Positions 14,396 through 26,262 of a DNA stretch of 64,000 bases are shown here, one piece after another; position 1 is the first letter of the stretch; every line of letters begins with the position of its first letter. The DNA lies in contig NC_089981.1 in NCBI RefSeq assembly GCF_036417845.1, positions 41,422,668 through 41,486,667 of the forward strand, in the 5' to 3' direction. The position numbers and the translations under genes are program-made. The DNA comes from Apteryx mantelli (taxonomy: Eukaryota; Chordata; Aves; Apterygiformes; Apterygidae). The notes under the pieces are model-generated. The model ran no database searches. It saw only the letters and a program-made list of their open reading frames with translations, and was not told the DNA's origin.

Positions 14396-17300
14396 AGTAG
14401 TGTAGAATAAGATAAGCACAAGTAATGGAGTTCAGTCATTTCTTCAGGAAAAAATGGGGTCTACTCACTTTTTATATAAACCAAACCATGTAAGTTTACT
14501 CATGTTTTTATCTGCCATTACAACAGAAAAAGCTGTAAGATTCTATACTGGTAATAATAAAGCAAATGAGGGTGATAATAACATAGAAGTAAATATTGCA
14601 TTTTCGTGCCATCTTCTGCACACTCACTGCATACTCAAAAACAGCAGGAAAACGTATTTGAATTTTAATAGATAGTAACAACTTGATCAAAAATTTTAAT
14701 ATATGATAACAACAAATATTAGAATCTGGTATATTAGAATCAAATCTAGGCATTTGGGAATACACCTTTTATTACTATCTTCTGAATAAGGTTATTTTCT
14801 AATTCCTATAAGCACTGGCAGTGAAATGAATCACAATCACTCTTCCTGCTGGTCACTGTTTCTGCTAATCAGTGTTCCAGAGTCATTCTTCTTTATGCAG
14901 ATAAGGCCCCCATCCCTCAATTTAAAAGTAAATCAGATCAGTGGGATATCATGGGACCATCACAGACTACCCATGTCAATATAAAACATTCTGTAGGAAC
15001 GATAACTTGAGCCAAGGTATATCACATATTAAAGGGCAAGGTTAAAAACAGAAGGTGCTTTATACCGTCTGGTCATATAACATCAAAAAGAAGCTCTTCT
15101 GAAGGAACTTCAGATGCATTGGTCCTTTGATATCCTATACAAGTGTGTCTAGTGAGCCAGCTGCTTGCTCTTGGTTTCATGTACATTGTAAAGTAAACAG
15201 GTTACAGTATGAATTGAACCTTATAGATAATCAGTACCTTTGATGAAGGCAGAATCAGTGAGATACAAAGCATGCTTTAAAACACTGATTTGGGTATTTT
15301 TTGGACTGTCACCATTAAATGACATGTCTACCTGGTCTTAAGAAGTTTTAGCTCTAAATACAGCTGACAGTAATAGTTGGCAGTAATAACTGCTCCATGT
15401 ACCAAATACTCTATATATTTATATAACCTGGTGTAGTTCCTGACCAAGATTTCCACCATTTTTTTATCTAAAACAATGAAATTGTTCAATGAAATGCTTA
15501 CATTAATTGCTGACTAAGACTGGAAAAAGATTAAGTGTATAGATGCCAATTATAATCCATATAAATTTGTTATGATCCTAGTCATGCTGGCTTAGCATCA
15601 TCTCTTGTGGGGAATTTTAGCTGGGTTTTCTCTCACATTTCTAACATGGATGATTTGTTCTAGCAGTCATTGTCAGAGTGTTTATAATGCTTTGGTCTCT
15701 GTACAAAACATAGGATGGGACAAGTTAATGCCGCCTTCCCTGCTACCACCAGCACACTATTCACCCAGAATGTGAGGGACTCCAAATCTAATTCTCTCCT
15801 CTGCTTGCCATCTTTCATGATCTCAGTAAAAGCCCTACGTACTAGTATATGCTCAGCTGATGGTACTGTCATCCTTTTGTCTTGAACTTGTGCTTTGCAG
15901 CACTTAAATAAATGATATCCACTGGATTCAGGAGAGAGAGTATGAATAGTAAGAATAGATACAGCATTTGCTTGAAAGGGGAGAGATCTAGATTTCAATT
16001 TTCATTATAATATCTATTTATCTGATTATTCCAGGAATCAGTTATATTCAGTTCTCAATGCACCCAGACAACCAGTAGGTCCGTAACCATGAACTAGAGA
16101 ACCATGCTCATTCCCTTTTACTCTGGACTAAAGAATATGTATGTAACTATTCAAAGCAAGAGAAACACCTCTTTTAAACACAATTCCCTTCCTCACCACT
16201 GCACTTTACATGTTCTTCCCCCTGCTGTTCTGTCTCATCTGGACCAAAATTTGCTTTGTCCAAAGTATCTTACAGTCTGGTAACTGGGTTTCTCTCCTGA
16301 GAGATTTAAAAGGTCATTTCAAATTCCATTAAGAAAAGAGTCATCCTCGTTTTCCCACATTTTGGATGAAACATTCTTAAAACTGAGCTGTTTCTTTGAA
16401 GAAGATTCCTAGTCAGTAAAGAAGGTTAAGCTTCTCCCAGAGAGAATTTAGAGTCATGAACCCTATATAAAAAGATGTGCCATAACGATATCTAGATTAT
16501 GGCATCCAAGTCTAAGTCCTTATGAAGAGCAAGATTTAAGAATACTCATGTCATCAGATTTTCCTCTTGCCATTTTAGGTGGCTTTCCTTTCATCATCCC
16601 AGCCTCTTCTTTAGGGACTAGCTTTACCTAGACAGTGTAAATTCAGTCTGGGTGCCAACTATGGATACTGTGAATTCTGTTAGGGACCCACAAATTAAAC
16701 AGTGCAACAGTCAAGTACTGCAAAGCCTTTGTGGAATCATCAGATAAATGCTGAGACTGAACATGTAGGAGGAAGAAAATGGGAGCATAAGCGCACACTT
16801 TGTTTTGAAACCAACTGAAATATTGGGCTTGAACAAGCAGAAATCAAAGTGATTTAACAGCTGTCTGGCACAGGTCTGTTGGCTTCAACATCACATAGCA
16901 GGCTGTGCAGCTGCTTCCATCCACAGAAAGAGCCTCACCTCCTGAAGAAGTGTTATCAGGGAGAGCATCTTAGTTTTGTAAGGTATGAATAATTGGCAGG
17001 GATTGCAAAATGTATGAAATAACTTCCCTCCCTCCTCATCACTTATTTTTTCTCTTCACCTGACCGTCTCCGCAGTTGAGCAGAGAGGCCACATAGGGAG
17101 CCCTACAGCCACAGGACAGGGACTGTAGTTAGGGTCCCATTGAACCCTCAGCCATACAGATCTGGGACTTCACTGTGATGAGGCAGAGAGACACAGCAGA
17201 AGAGAATTCCTGTGCAAGAATATATGGTGCTACACACTTGAAAATGCTTTGGAGCACAAATGCTGAGCTCCTTCAGTGGCCTGAGAGGAATTATACATTT

Positions 17301-20300
17301 CACTCATCGGTTAACAGCTGACGATTTTTGAAAACGAAGGGTCAGTGAGTCAGAGCTGTTTTCAAGCCAGATTGCTGCACATGAGGCAGGGAAGTAAATG
17401 GAAACAACATCCTACTGGGCATAGTCCTCCTGACCTGGGGACCTGCTGCTGCTTGGAAAATGTTTCATGGCCCTGCCAGGTAAGAACAGCAGGGGCAGTC
17501 TCTGTAGATGTCAGCCACAGGATCAGTAAAGAAGGTGGTAGGGCTCAAAGGGAGGGGAAGAGGCAGAAGCAATGGTGACTGTCGATCAGAAAAAGAACAA
17601 AGAGGGAGACAGGACTCGGCTGCTCATCTCTGCCTTTATGGAGAGCAGCAGTTTTCATACTGAGATTGAGGATGTTGCAAGGAGGATGGAGGACAGACGG
17701 GGGGAATGGACAGGGAGCGCACAGCAAGATAGGGTTGGTGAGAACTGAGACTGTGTCCTCTCTGTAACTTAAAATATTGAAGCTCTGCTGTTACAACAGT
17801 TGTAATTGTAGCTGTAATCCTCTATGCTTTCTCCATGAGTATGCAAGATTTCTTCCTATGGCTCTAGTTCTAGTAAGCCTCACTACTATTTGTTTCATTA
17901 TAGTAAGAAGCTAGAAAAATATCTATGAAGTTTATGACAAGTTTGGACAATGTAAACTGCTGGATAATAGCTTAAAATAGTCTGTTTGATGAATATGGCT
18001 GTGTCAAGCAGTGTGTGAGTAACATGAAGCTGTGAGAGTGGCAGGGAAATAAGATATTGGAGGGAAGAAGTGGGGGGGCTTTCAGTCATGCTTGAAAATA
18101 TGACATCCCTTCTCAAACTGGCTGTTTCTCATTAAATGTTGTTTGACATTCTCTAAGCATTAATACACCTGTTGAGAAAATGGCTCTTGTCCTGAGGACA
18201 AAAGGGAATGTCAGTTGTGAATAGCAGGGGCTGGAAGAGTACTTTGTGCCAGTACAGATAGCTGTAAATTTCAGAAACATAAATGTCTTCAATAAATATT
18301 TTCCAAGGTAGAGAAAAGGGATGCTTATGCAGAAATAACTACTTATGGCAGACCAAAAGTAGTCTTTTTATCTTTTATCTTTTTAAAGAAATCTCTGGAA
18401 ACAGTTTCTAGTCCTAAAATGTAAAATGATCATAAAAGCTGACTTTGCAATTTTGTCATATCAAAATGAGGAGTCCTTATGAAGGACAACATTACTTAAT
18501 TAAAGATACAAGAGCTATATTAGGTTCTAGTGCTCACATCATAAAAGCATGTTGTTTGGAAGCATTTTTTCTACAGACTTGCAGGAAGTTCCATGGAATT
18601 GTTTTGTCTCCCTATTTTCACCAGAGCTAGAGCAAAGAAGTAAAATAAGTTACACTTTCAGAAAATGCTAAGTTGCAACTATGAAAATCTCAAGTCCTTA
18701 TATTGGAGGAAGAAAGTGTTCAGAACTTAGAAATATCTGGCAAGTATTATTGCTGTCAAAAATTTATTCACTCCTTATTCAGAATAAGGCATGAGCTAGG
18801 GTGGTAATATGGTGGTGTAAGGAAGAGAGAAGCCAGTAGGATATTTTAGGTATATTCCGTTTGTAATTATGTAAAGATAGAGATGCAGATTAAAGAGGTA
18901 GTGGCTTCCCTTTAAGTAAGTTGATTCACATTAGTTTGTCGCTGTTCATACAGTTCTACTTACCTTGCTCATGAAAGCTTTAGCAAATTTGAAGACATGC
19001 AAAGAAGTTAGCCTGCCATTAAATGAAGGGACTGTTCATAACACAACTAAACAAAACTCTTGCTCTCAGTCTCCAGGTACATCAATCCATCTGTGTCCTG
19101 ATACTAACATGCAACATAGCAATGAGCACAGTAGAAATCTACCAAATACCTGGGAGGGACACTAAGGAAGGGAATTATTACTTATGCCGGGTTGCCACAG
19201 AAGGTATCACAAATTAACATGAGGTGGTCTCTTACAGGGGGTTAAGCCACATATATGTTTTAGAAGTAAACTAATTTGATCAGAGACTTGTCCACTTAAA
19301 ACATTCAAGAGTATTTTATGCAAAGAGTCAGTCATTTAGAATTACATTCCGTATATTATTTTTAAACTTTGTTTATGTAAGAAAATACAATATTTAGAAT
19401 ACACATTACTACAACACTGTACACTGGCAAACAAGAGTAGGTATGCACTACTCATTATGTGTGTCTGGATCAGGGGATGCTTTACTAATAAAAACATTTT
19501 ATATTTAAATGCCCAGAATTTTTGCCCAAGCATTATTATTTTGTTCTGTAATGTGTAATAGATGTAATTATGTCAACCCAATATGTAGGGCATTGTTTCT
19601 AATGAACATTCAGGGGTCAGAGTCTAATCTCAGCTCAGAGGCTTTAAACTCCCAGTTAGAATAACCTCCTGTTCTTTTGAAATAGGTCATTTGTAAAGAA
19701 GAAGACAAGGACTATTACTTCAAATCGTAACTTTACCAAACCAAGACAGAACAAAGGCCAAAATAAATATAACTTCTGCTTAAAACCCAAGGTGTCCCCA
19801 TTTACAGAAAATATGAGCCTAAGGCCAAGGCCAAATAGTCTGCTGTCAAACATTCTAGCACTTAAATTACTTTCCTGATATCCACAGATTAGAAGAGGGA
19901 ATCATCACAAAAAAAGCAAAGCTGAGTATACAGACATCATTTTTCTGCAAACAACACTGATTGCTAAATAATGAAATGGTCCACTTTGGAAAAATATTTC
20001 TGTATAGATGATCCTTTTCAGGTTACAGTAAAATCTAAACTCCATTTATCTTCCTTTGTTTTATAATGCAAATGTAACTTCTCCTTTCCTTCCCAGGTAG
20101 CTTATTTTCAATCATATTTGTGTCATATTTGTGTATTTGCAATTAAGTATAATTTCCATCAAAGAGGTTTCTACTCCTAACATAGGCACACAGTAGAAGC
20201 TACTGATATAGCACAGCTCCAGTGAAGTAATGCAAAAGCTTCAATTTCTTTAGTCTATAAGTTACCATGACAGTGAAGGAGACCAAGAAAAAGAATTAAG

Positions 20301-21159
20301 TTTTGCCATGAACATCCTCAGAACTGGGCGGTAATACAGATTCTTGGGGGACAATGCAGAGGGGGGTTCCTGATACTTTCAGAAATAGAAATAAGTCATA
20401 AATATCAGACTTAGTGCTGGATCTACAGACCTCAAAGTTTTGATCATTCAAAGATAATACTAAAACCACAGCCTGGGGATTCGGCTGTGTGTGATCCAAA
20501 GCCTGGTTTTATAAAAAACAGCTTTCTGACCTTGGCTCAGGTTTACTGACAAAATGGTCGTGGAGCTGCGAGAGAGAACAAAACATAACTCTATGCAAGA
20601 TAAGAAAGAACAAAGAGTTGGAGATGGCAATAGTTGGTAACTCAAGGATTCAAGAAAAGCATCCATATGAAAAGATACAAACGCCTGGAAAAAACATGGT
20701 CAGTTGGAAATCAGCAACCCAGCAACACTGAATCAGAGCTTCCAATGAGCAACGGAGAACATGCTTCCTCTCTTGGCTGATCACTGCCCAGCAAGCAGAG
20801 ACTCATCATGTGCCTGCACTGGGAGCTGTAAGCATGCAAATGCTTAACCTAGCAACACATTACTGCTAATTAATTAATACACTGTGTGTATTGTGTAAGT
20901 AATTGCTCTCTGCTCCTAAGCTGTATATTCAGCTAGCAGAATTTCTCTGCATACAGTGAAAAGTACTCAAAGAGCTCCAGCAGAAAGAAGGTTACCCCAT
21001 GATTTAGACTTACTGCTGCACCAGACAAAGATTTTCAAAAATACTCATGGATTCAGCTGCCTGTTTCTATTATAAGTTAATAAAGCTTGAAAATCTGACA
21101 TTCCTATGTTGCTTCAAAAAAACTCAGCATGTGTTTTTAACTGATTTTCCTAATTATTC
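14396..21159. other. Gene-free DNA, unclassified
   Basis: No gene or intact mobile element is recognisable. The 112-codon frame on the - strand at 15660-15998 has no domain I recognise. A purine- and G-rich patch at about 17.34-17.75 kb is slightly more GC-rich than its surroundings but shows no promoter, LTR or exon structure that I can defend. A candidate homeodomain/octamer site cluster at 20.83-20.88 kb is listed separately. Confidence 0.5.
20830..20879. promoter_or_regulatory. Octamer plus homeodomain-site cluster (candidate)
   Basis: A perfect POU octamer ATGCAAAT (20834-20841) lies inside a 16-bp palindrome-like unit, AAGCAT-GCAA-ATGCTT. It is followed within about 25 bp by TAATTAATTAA-type homeodomain sites near 20867-20878. 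These motifs are visible in the sequence. That they act as an enhancer is inference, since AT-rich DNA produces homeodomain cores often. The paired arrangement and the perfect octamer are the only reasons to list it. Confidence 0.25.
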
Positions 21160-21370
21160 TAAGGGTTACAAATACTCATTCAAGTAAGTTGCACATCTAT
21201 TTTACAGATGAAGGAGCTGCTCTCTGAAGAACAAGATTGAACTAATGATGTGAACTGCTTTTAGCATTTCTGAAAATTAGGCCTTAAGAGACTTGAAAAA
21301 AGGTCAGTAGCTGAACTAGGAATATCAAATAGGAAGTCTTTCACCAGTTCCAGTCACCTGCTGTCGGAAG
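21160..21370 (-). repeat. Possible MIR-like SINE relic
   Basis: Read on the + strand, the segment has the order expected of an inverted MIR/CORE SINE. ATCTATTTTACAGATGAAGG (compare CCATTTTACAGATGAGG) comes first. It is followed about 110 bp later by GTAGCTGAACTAGGAATATC (compare the family's CAGAGCTGGGATTTGAACCC) and then AGTTCCAGTCACCTGCTG (compare GACTCCAGTCCCCTGCTC). The match is patchy and old, and I cannot define exact ends or a target duplication. Confidence 0.45.
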
Positions 21371-22055
21371 CAAGGCTTTTTCCATAAAAAAGCATGGACT
21401 TTTTAAAAATTACTTAGTTCTTGCCTCTGCTATTTCTAAAGAAAATCTGTTCAAGAAAGTTATTGCTATGATAATGAGAAATCATCTTCTAGTTTCTGTC
21501 CTAAATTTATTCATGGTCAGTTTGTTCTTATGCCAACATTGTTCTTAAAATTAAATCACTTTTTCTTTATGTTTATTCTCCTGATGTATTGATAGAAAGC
21601 AATCATTTCCTTCTCAGTTTCCATTTTTCTAGACTAAACAAGACAAGCACTGTTTGTTGTCTTTTTATGAAATAAGCTTTACTTTTTCAGTTATCTTAGT
21701 AGCCTCTGCCAATACTTGTTCAAGTTATAAATAATCTTCCTCTAACATGCATAAACAAAATTTTACACGGGTATACAATAGTATGGAGCTTTTCTGTAAA
21801 AAAAGTAGTTTTGCTATCTGAAGGTCACTCTTTTTTGGTCTTATATTTTCAGAAAATATTTTGCATTATCAATCACAGAAATTGTTAGGGCAGAAGGAGG
21901 CTCATTTAGTATGTATAGCAATTCATATATTACACCCTTGTGTTGTTAAAACTATTTTTTAGAAAGTTGATAGGAGACATACATACAGACTCTATCTCCT
22001 TCTGGAATACTCCAAAAACACTAGAAGTAAGCCAGCTCCAGTTCGTCACACTTGT

Positions 22056-22095
22056 AACCATGTAAATGTGGTTTCTTGCCTGTATTTACATGGTT
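22056..22095. repeat. 12-bp perfect inverted repeat with 16-bp loop
   Basis: AACCATGTAAAT (22056-22067) is repeated as its exact reverse complement at 22084-22095. This gives a hairpin-capable stem with a 16-nt loop just upstream of the CR1 fragment. No flanking duplication or transposon terminus is visible, so its origin is unknown. Confidence 0.8.
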
Positions 22096-22204
22096 TCTAT
22101 TTTAGCAAGACATGTGAGCTCAGTAAAAGTGCTGCCTGTACCCTCTCTGGTCCTGGGCTGGTTCTCATCCAGGAAGTTCAGAGAAAAATTGAATAATTGA
22201 ATCT

Positions 22205-22440
22205 ATCCAAGAGAGGTTCAGATTGGATATGGGGCAGGGGGTGGGAACCCCCATAAGGACAGTTAAGCATTTGATCAGGTTACCCAGAGAGACTGTGCAG
22301 TCTCCATCCTCAGAGGTTCTGAAGACCAGACTGAACAAAGCCCTGAGCAACCTGATTTGATCCCATAGCTGACCTTCCTTTGAGCAGGAGGTTGGACTAC
22401 ACACCTCCTGAGGTCCCTTCTGAATTATCCTGTGGTCCTA
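22205..22440 (+). mobile_element. CR1 LINE 3' end, 5'-truncated
   Basis: This is the clearest LINE in the window. Blocks match the 3' untranslated end of avian CR1 in order: a GAGGTTCAGATTGGATATGG segment, CAGTCTCCATCCTCAGAGGT, then GACCAGACTGAACAAAGCCC and TGAGCAACCTGATTTGATCC. These are followed by GCAGGAGGTTGGACTACACA, GAGGTCCCTTCTGAATTATC and a terminal CTGTGGTCCTA resembling the 8-bp CR1 tail repeat. Like nearly all CR1 copies it is 5'-truncated and keeps no reverse transcriptase. The left boundary is uncertain by some tens of bases because the upstream part is diverged. It is non-functional. Confidence 0.9.
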
Positions 22441-24289
22441 AGCATTTGACGAGTCAATGGATTTCAGCCTTGAGTTACTACATTTTAAGAGTTAATCAGT
22501 GAAGTGAATCACTAAAGTGAAATTAAAGGTTAGATCAAGATTTAAGTTTTGATTGTTAGATGAGGCATATAGATGGATTTTAACTCCGGCTTTTATTTCC
22601 TTTTAGAAGAATCATGGTTTTTTGATTAACTCCTCCTAAACTTCTATTTTGATTCCTATCTTTTTTTTCTTCTGAAGTCCATTTTTCATCCTGAGATATG
22701 TAAAAACTCTGCTTTTACAGTTTTTCTTTTCCTAACATTGAAATATTGTTATGCTTGAAATAACAGAGAGCATTTCCTTGAAGACTTACAAACCAGTTGC
22801 CAAATGATGGGGTACAGGATTAGGCAAATCATCAAGAGTCATCTGAACCTTTGGAGACCAAAATTACCAAAATCTGAGAGTTTTCTAAAATGGTCCACAT
22901 TAAGGGATATTCCTTAATATGGCATCTCTTTGTATGCAATACCATATATTTTTATTTTTGCTTTTTTCAGACAGTCAGATTTATATCTGGACTCCTAACA
23001 GCAGGGTCAGGTTCTACAGCTAAGTTAAAGAGGTAGAATGACCTCTTTTTGGTTTCTAAATGACCATTTTTTAGTTTCTAAATTTTTCAGAGACAAATAC
23101 TTTTTCTATTCTTCTCCTCACTCCCCACAGTAATTCCAAATAAAACTTCTATATCCCAGCATTACATATTGTAATCTTAGTTCCTATGGTAGAAGCACTC
23201 ATCTGTAATTCCTTTCTCTGAAGCTGGCTCCTGAGCTAGTTTCAGATGTAGTAATTAGCCCTTACAAGCTCTACTATATAAAAAAAAGTATTTGCTTTAT
23301 TTTAAAAACACAGGTCCAAAAAACCCTTGCTTTTCATTCAGTTTCTCAACCTTCCCTCTTTCCTTCCCCAGAAGAAAGTGAAGCACTGGTTTGAACTGAA
23401 ATCTCATTTTATTTTAGGCTTTTCTGTTTTTCTTTCATCAGAATGAGATTTTAATATCAAGACAAGCAGAAATGTATTGTTTTGTTGCTGGTATTTAAGA
23501 AAAAGTGGTCAAAGAAAGGCCAAAAGCAGCCATATGTATTAATTCAGTAAGAAACAAAACAAGCTACTGGCACTTTTGGCACTTTTCTTCCCCCACTTTA
23601 ATAAGCTATGTCCGCCTACAAGATAAGGGAGTCTGCTTGAGAGGATGTGAACACCACCTTTTCCATAAGTCAGAGTATTCTTAGAGAGTGGTTTGACAAC
23701 ATAGCCAAGGCGCTCCTCACCCAGCTGCCAGAGTGGCTGTTCCACGTGCCCCTTCACCATGTATTGCCCACCATCTCTCTTCCAGTGGCATAAGGCCCCC
23801 AGTGAATCAACTCATGTAGCTGAAATACTAGAAAACTTTTGTTTGCTAAGCTTAGTTTTCTGTGAATTTAGCTATCAGCTTACCTCAGAAAATTCTTTGA
23901 CAGTTGTGCAGTTACAGGAAAAAATAGCATGAGTGGGTAGCCAGGGAAACTAGGAGAAGGGGAAGAGAAGAGTGGGACTGCTCCTTTCAGAGGCTAGCAG
24001 GCAATTCTTTGAACAACTTAACTATTATTAAATTGTATCTTGACTACAGTGCTTCATTTTATTCTGTTATAGGGTTTTCTCAGTATTCCCTAAGGGAACT
24101 GTTCTACCTACATAAACAGCTACTGGAACAGAGACTGGACCATTCATTGGACCATTTTGGTCAAATACTCATTTTTTTGAAATACTAATCCTCCAGTTAC
24201 ACCTCTATATAAAATCCATAATCCTCTCACATAGTGAATATGGTGTTTAGTTCCGGTGTCTCATCTCAAGGACTAGAAGAAATTAAGAA
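22441..24289. other. Gene-free DNA between two CR1 fragments
   Basis: Nothing beyond AT-rich unique sequence is recognisable. A 73-codon frame on the - strand at 23539-23760 has no domain. The two flanking CR1-type remnants differ greatly in age, so this spacer is not the inside of one element. Confidence 0.5.
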
Positions 24290-24645
24290 AAGGATGAGGC
24301 TGATAAGAGGTATGGCTTGACTACCATAGAATGAATGACTGAATCAGCTAGGATTATCAAATCTGGAAGAGATATACTAAAGAGCTATAAAGAATAAACA
24401 GCATGGGAATAAGAGGTAAGAATGAAGAGAATCACTTTGTTTCCAAGTACAGGAATTAGAAGGAATTGGGTGAGGCTAGTGGGAGACAGTTCTGAAATAC
24501 ATGAAAAGGTGATTTTTCATGCAATTGAAGGTGGAACTTTAGAACTCTATGCCAAAGTATGCCAAGGGTGCCAAGTGTTTACATCAGTTCAGGGGATGCT
24601 GAACGATTTAATTGAATAAAAATCTACAGAGGGTTACTAAATACA
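24290..24645 (+). mobile_element. Ancient CR1/L3-like LINE remnant
   Basis: The segment follows the generic 3' region of CR1-clade LINEs. An AGGATGAGGCTGATAAGAGG block resembles the family's GAAGACTGAGGGGTGACATG. A further block with ACTAAAGAGCTATAAAGAAT corresponds to the CTATAAAATCATG region. Then come GGAATTAGAAGGAATTGGGT, GGTGATTTTTCATGCAATTG (compare the TTTTTCACACA motif), GGAACTTTAGAACTCTATGCC (compare GTGGAACTCATTGCC) and AACGATTTAATTGAATAAAA. It is far more diverged than the CR1 copy 2 kb upstream, with many substitutions. The open frame 24422-24619 across it lies in this untranslated region and is not a gene. Assignment to L3 versus an old CR1 subfamily is undecided. Confidence 0.6.
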
Positions 24646-26129
24646 TGCATATACGTCCAGCTATTTATGCTTGACCAGTTCTTTCATTTTTTGCTAGGCA
24701 TGCCTTTGTTTGTCAGAGACACTGAGGGCTAAATGGACAGAATCCTGTTTGATCCAGGGTAGTGTTTCTTGTACTGTATTATAATTCTTGGTCTACAAGA
24801 AACTTCTGCAGGTAAATGCTGAATGTCACCCATAAAAATTAGAATGTTTGTTGTGTTTAATATGAATGGTAAGAGTTAAAATTTATGGAATTCTGAAGAT
24901 GAAGTTACAGCTGCTAATGATTTGAGCAATGATTAAAACATGCAAATATATCTCAGTCTTACATAAAACAGGAAAATTAAGTACAACATTTTGATAAAGG
25001 AGAATAAACTGTCTGTACTTTTCTGATCTTTGGTCAAATACAACACTGGAGGCTTGTTACAACTGTTCATAAGCAACAGTCATTGTAGGCAAATGATTGC
25101 TGGGATGCAAGAAGACTTCAGCTGTATGTCTGAAAACTGTACATTAGCAGTCAGGAAAAGCTGCTGTAAGAGACTACAGATATGATTCCATTCATGACAG
25201 TATTGCAGGCCTTCTAAAACAGGTGAACAGCTAAAAGTCAGCTGAAGACTTGCATCAAATTTCTATAACAGTCTAATTAGTGTTCACATTCGATTAAGAT
25301 TTTCTTACTGCATGGGTATAGCAGATGACCGTGGACATATCAGAAACATGAATGTTAAGTCCAGATTACACAGGATGATGCAGTAAAAAGTACTGGGTGT
25401 CTTCATGTTTGTCAATGTCTGTTTGGAACTTCACAGCAAAATAAGGGAAGTCAGGTATCACAAATTGCCACATAAGTGCAAAAGAGTATTTGAAACTACC
25501 TGTGAGCTTTTGAGTCCTAGAAAGTAGTGTGTAACCCTCATTTCAGTCACTGATGCAGGTAAACAATACTCAGTTATCTGGAAATGATTAAACAGTTCAA
25601 CCATTATCATTTGCAAAAGGTTTATTTCTAGCCCACTTGAAGAAATATTTCTACATGTTCCAAAGGTCTACATGCACCAGAGGTCTTCAAACAGTTTATA
25701 TTAATGCTAAAACAAATTGAGTGACACAAAATTAATCAGAATCTGGTCCACTGTTTTTAAATTTGTTTCACAAAGCCTGGAAAAATTTTACCACATTTTC
25801 AACTTCAGACATTTTACAGCTCTCCCAGTTATATGTAGGTGTTGGCAGCTCTGTGTGTTGGTTTATGCTGGAACAAAATATTTATAATTTATAAATGCAT
25901 GAATCATAACATATATATAGCACTTCTGGAGCAGATGCCACAAAAGGCTTAATTAATATAAGAGCATACAATTAAAAGGCAAAGCCAAATGAATAAACCT
26001 TAAATAATGATTTCCCCCCACTTTTCCCCACTGACAGCTCCCATAAAGATGCAATGGAAGTGAACAACACCCAGGTGACAGGAAAATGTGTAGTCTAGAA
26101 ACTGGAAGACAAAATATAAGAACAATTAA
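24646..26129. other. Gene-free AT-rich DNA
   Basis: I see no gene, LTR or LINE signature. The composition is AT-rich with scattered short palindromic AT motifs such as that near 25880. Nothing further can be supported by eye. Confidence 0.5.
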
Positions 26130-26262
26130 TATATAGCATCTTCTATTTCCAAGTATTCTACAGCACTTTACAAGTTCTCTCTGAACACATAAGAATTCTT
26201 CATTCGTCCCATTCCCAATTCCCATTCTCCAAGATGAAAACTTTGAGCTGAGATCATGGCCT
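26130..26262 (-). repeat. Possible MIR/L2-type 3' tail relic
   Basis: On the + strand TCTACAGCACTTTACAAGTTC resembles the AAAGTACTTTACAAACATT motif shared by MIR and L2 tails. It is followed, after a T/C-rich stretch in the place of the usual CCTCACAACACCC and CCCATTTT blocks, by CAAGATGAAAACTTTGAGCT (compare ACAGATGGGGAAACTGAGGC). The order and spacing are right but divergence is high. The call is from recalled motif order only. Confidence 0.4.

Noticed and set aside
15660-15998. 112-codon frame on the - strand
   Set aside because: No recognisable protein family or retroelement motif, and its length is within chance expectation.
22165-22404. 79-codon frame on the - strand
   Set aside because: It lies antisense within the CR1 3' untranslated end and has no coding meaning.
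24422-24619. 65-codon frame on the + strand
   Set aside because: It falls inside the ancient CR1/L3-like remnant, in a region equivalent to LINE 3' sequence rather than the reverse transcriptase.
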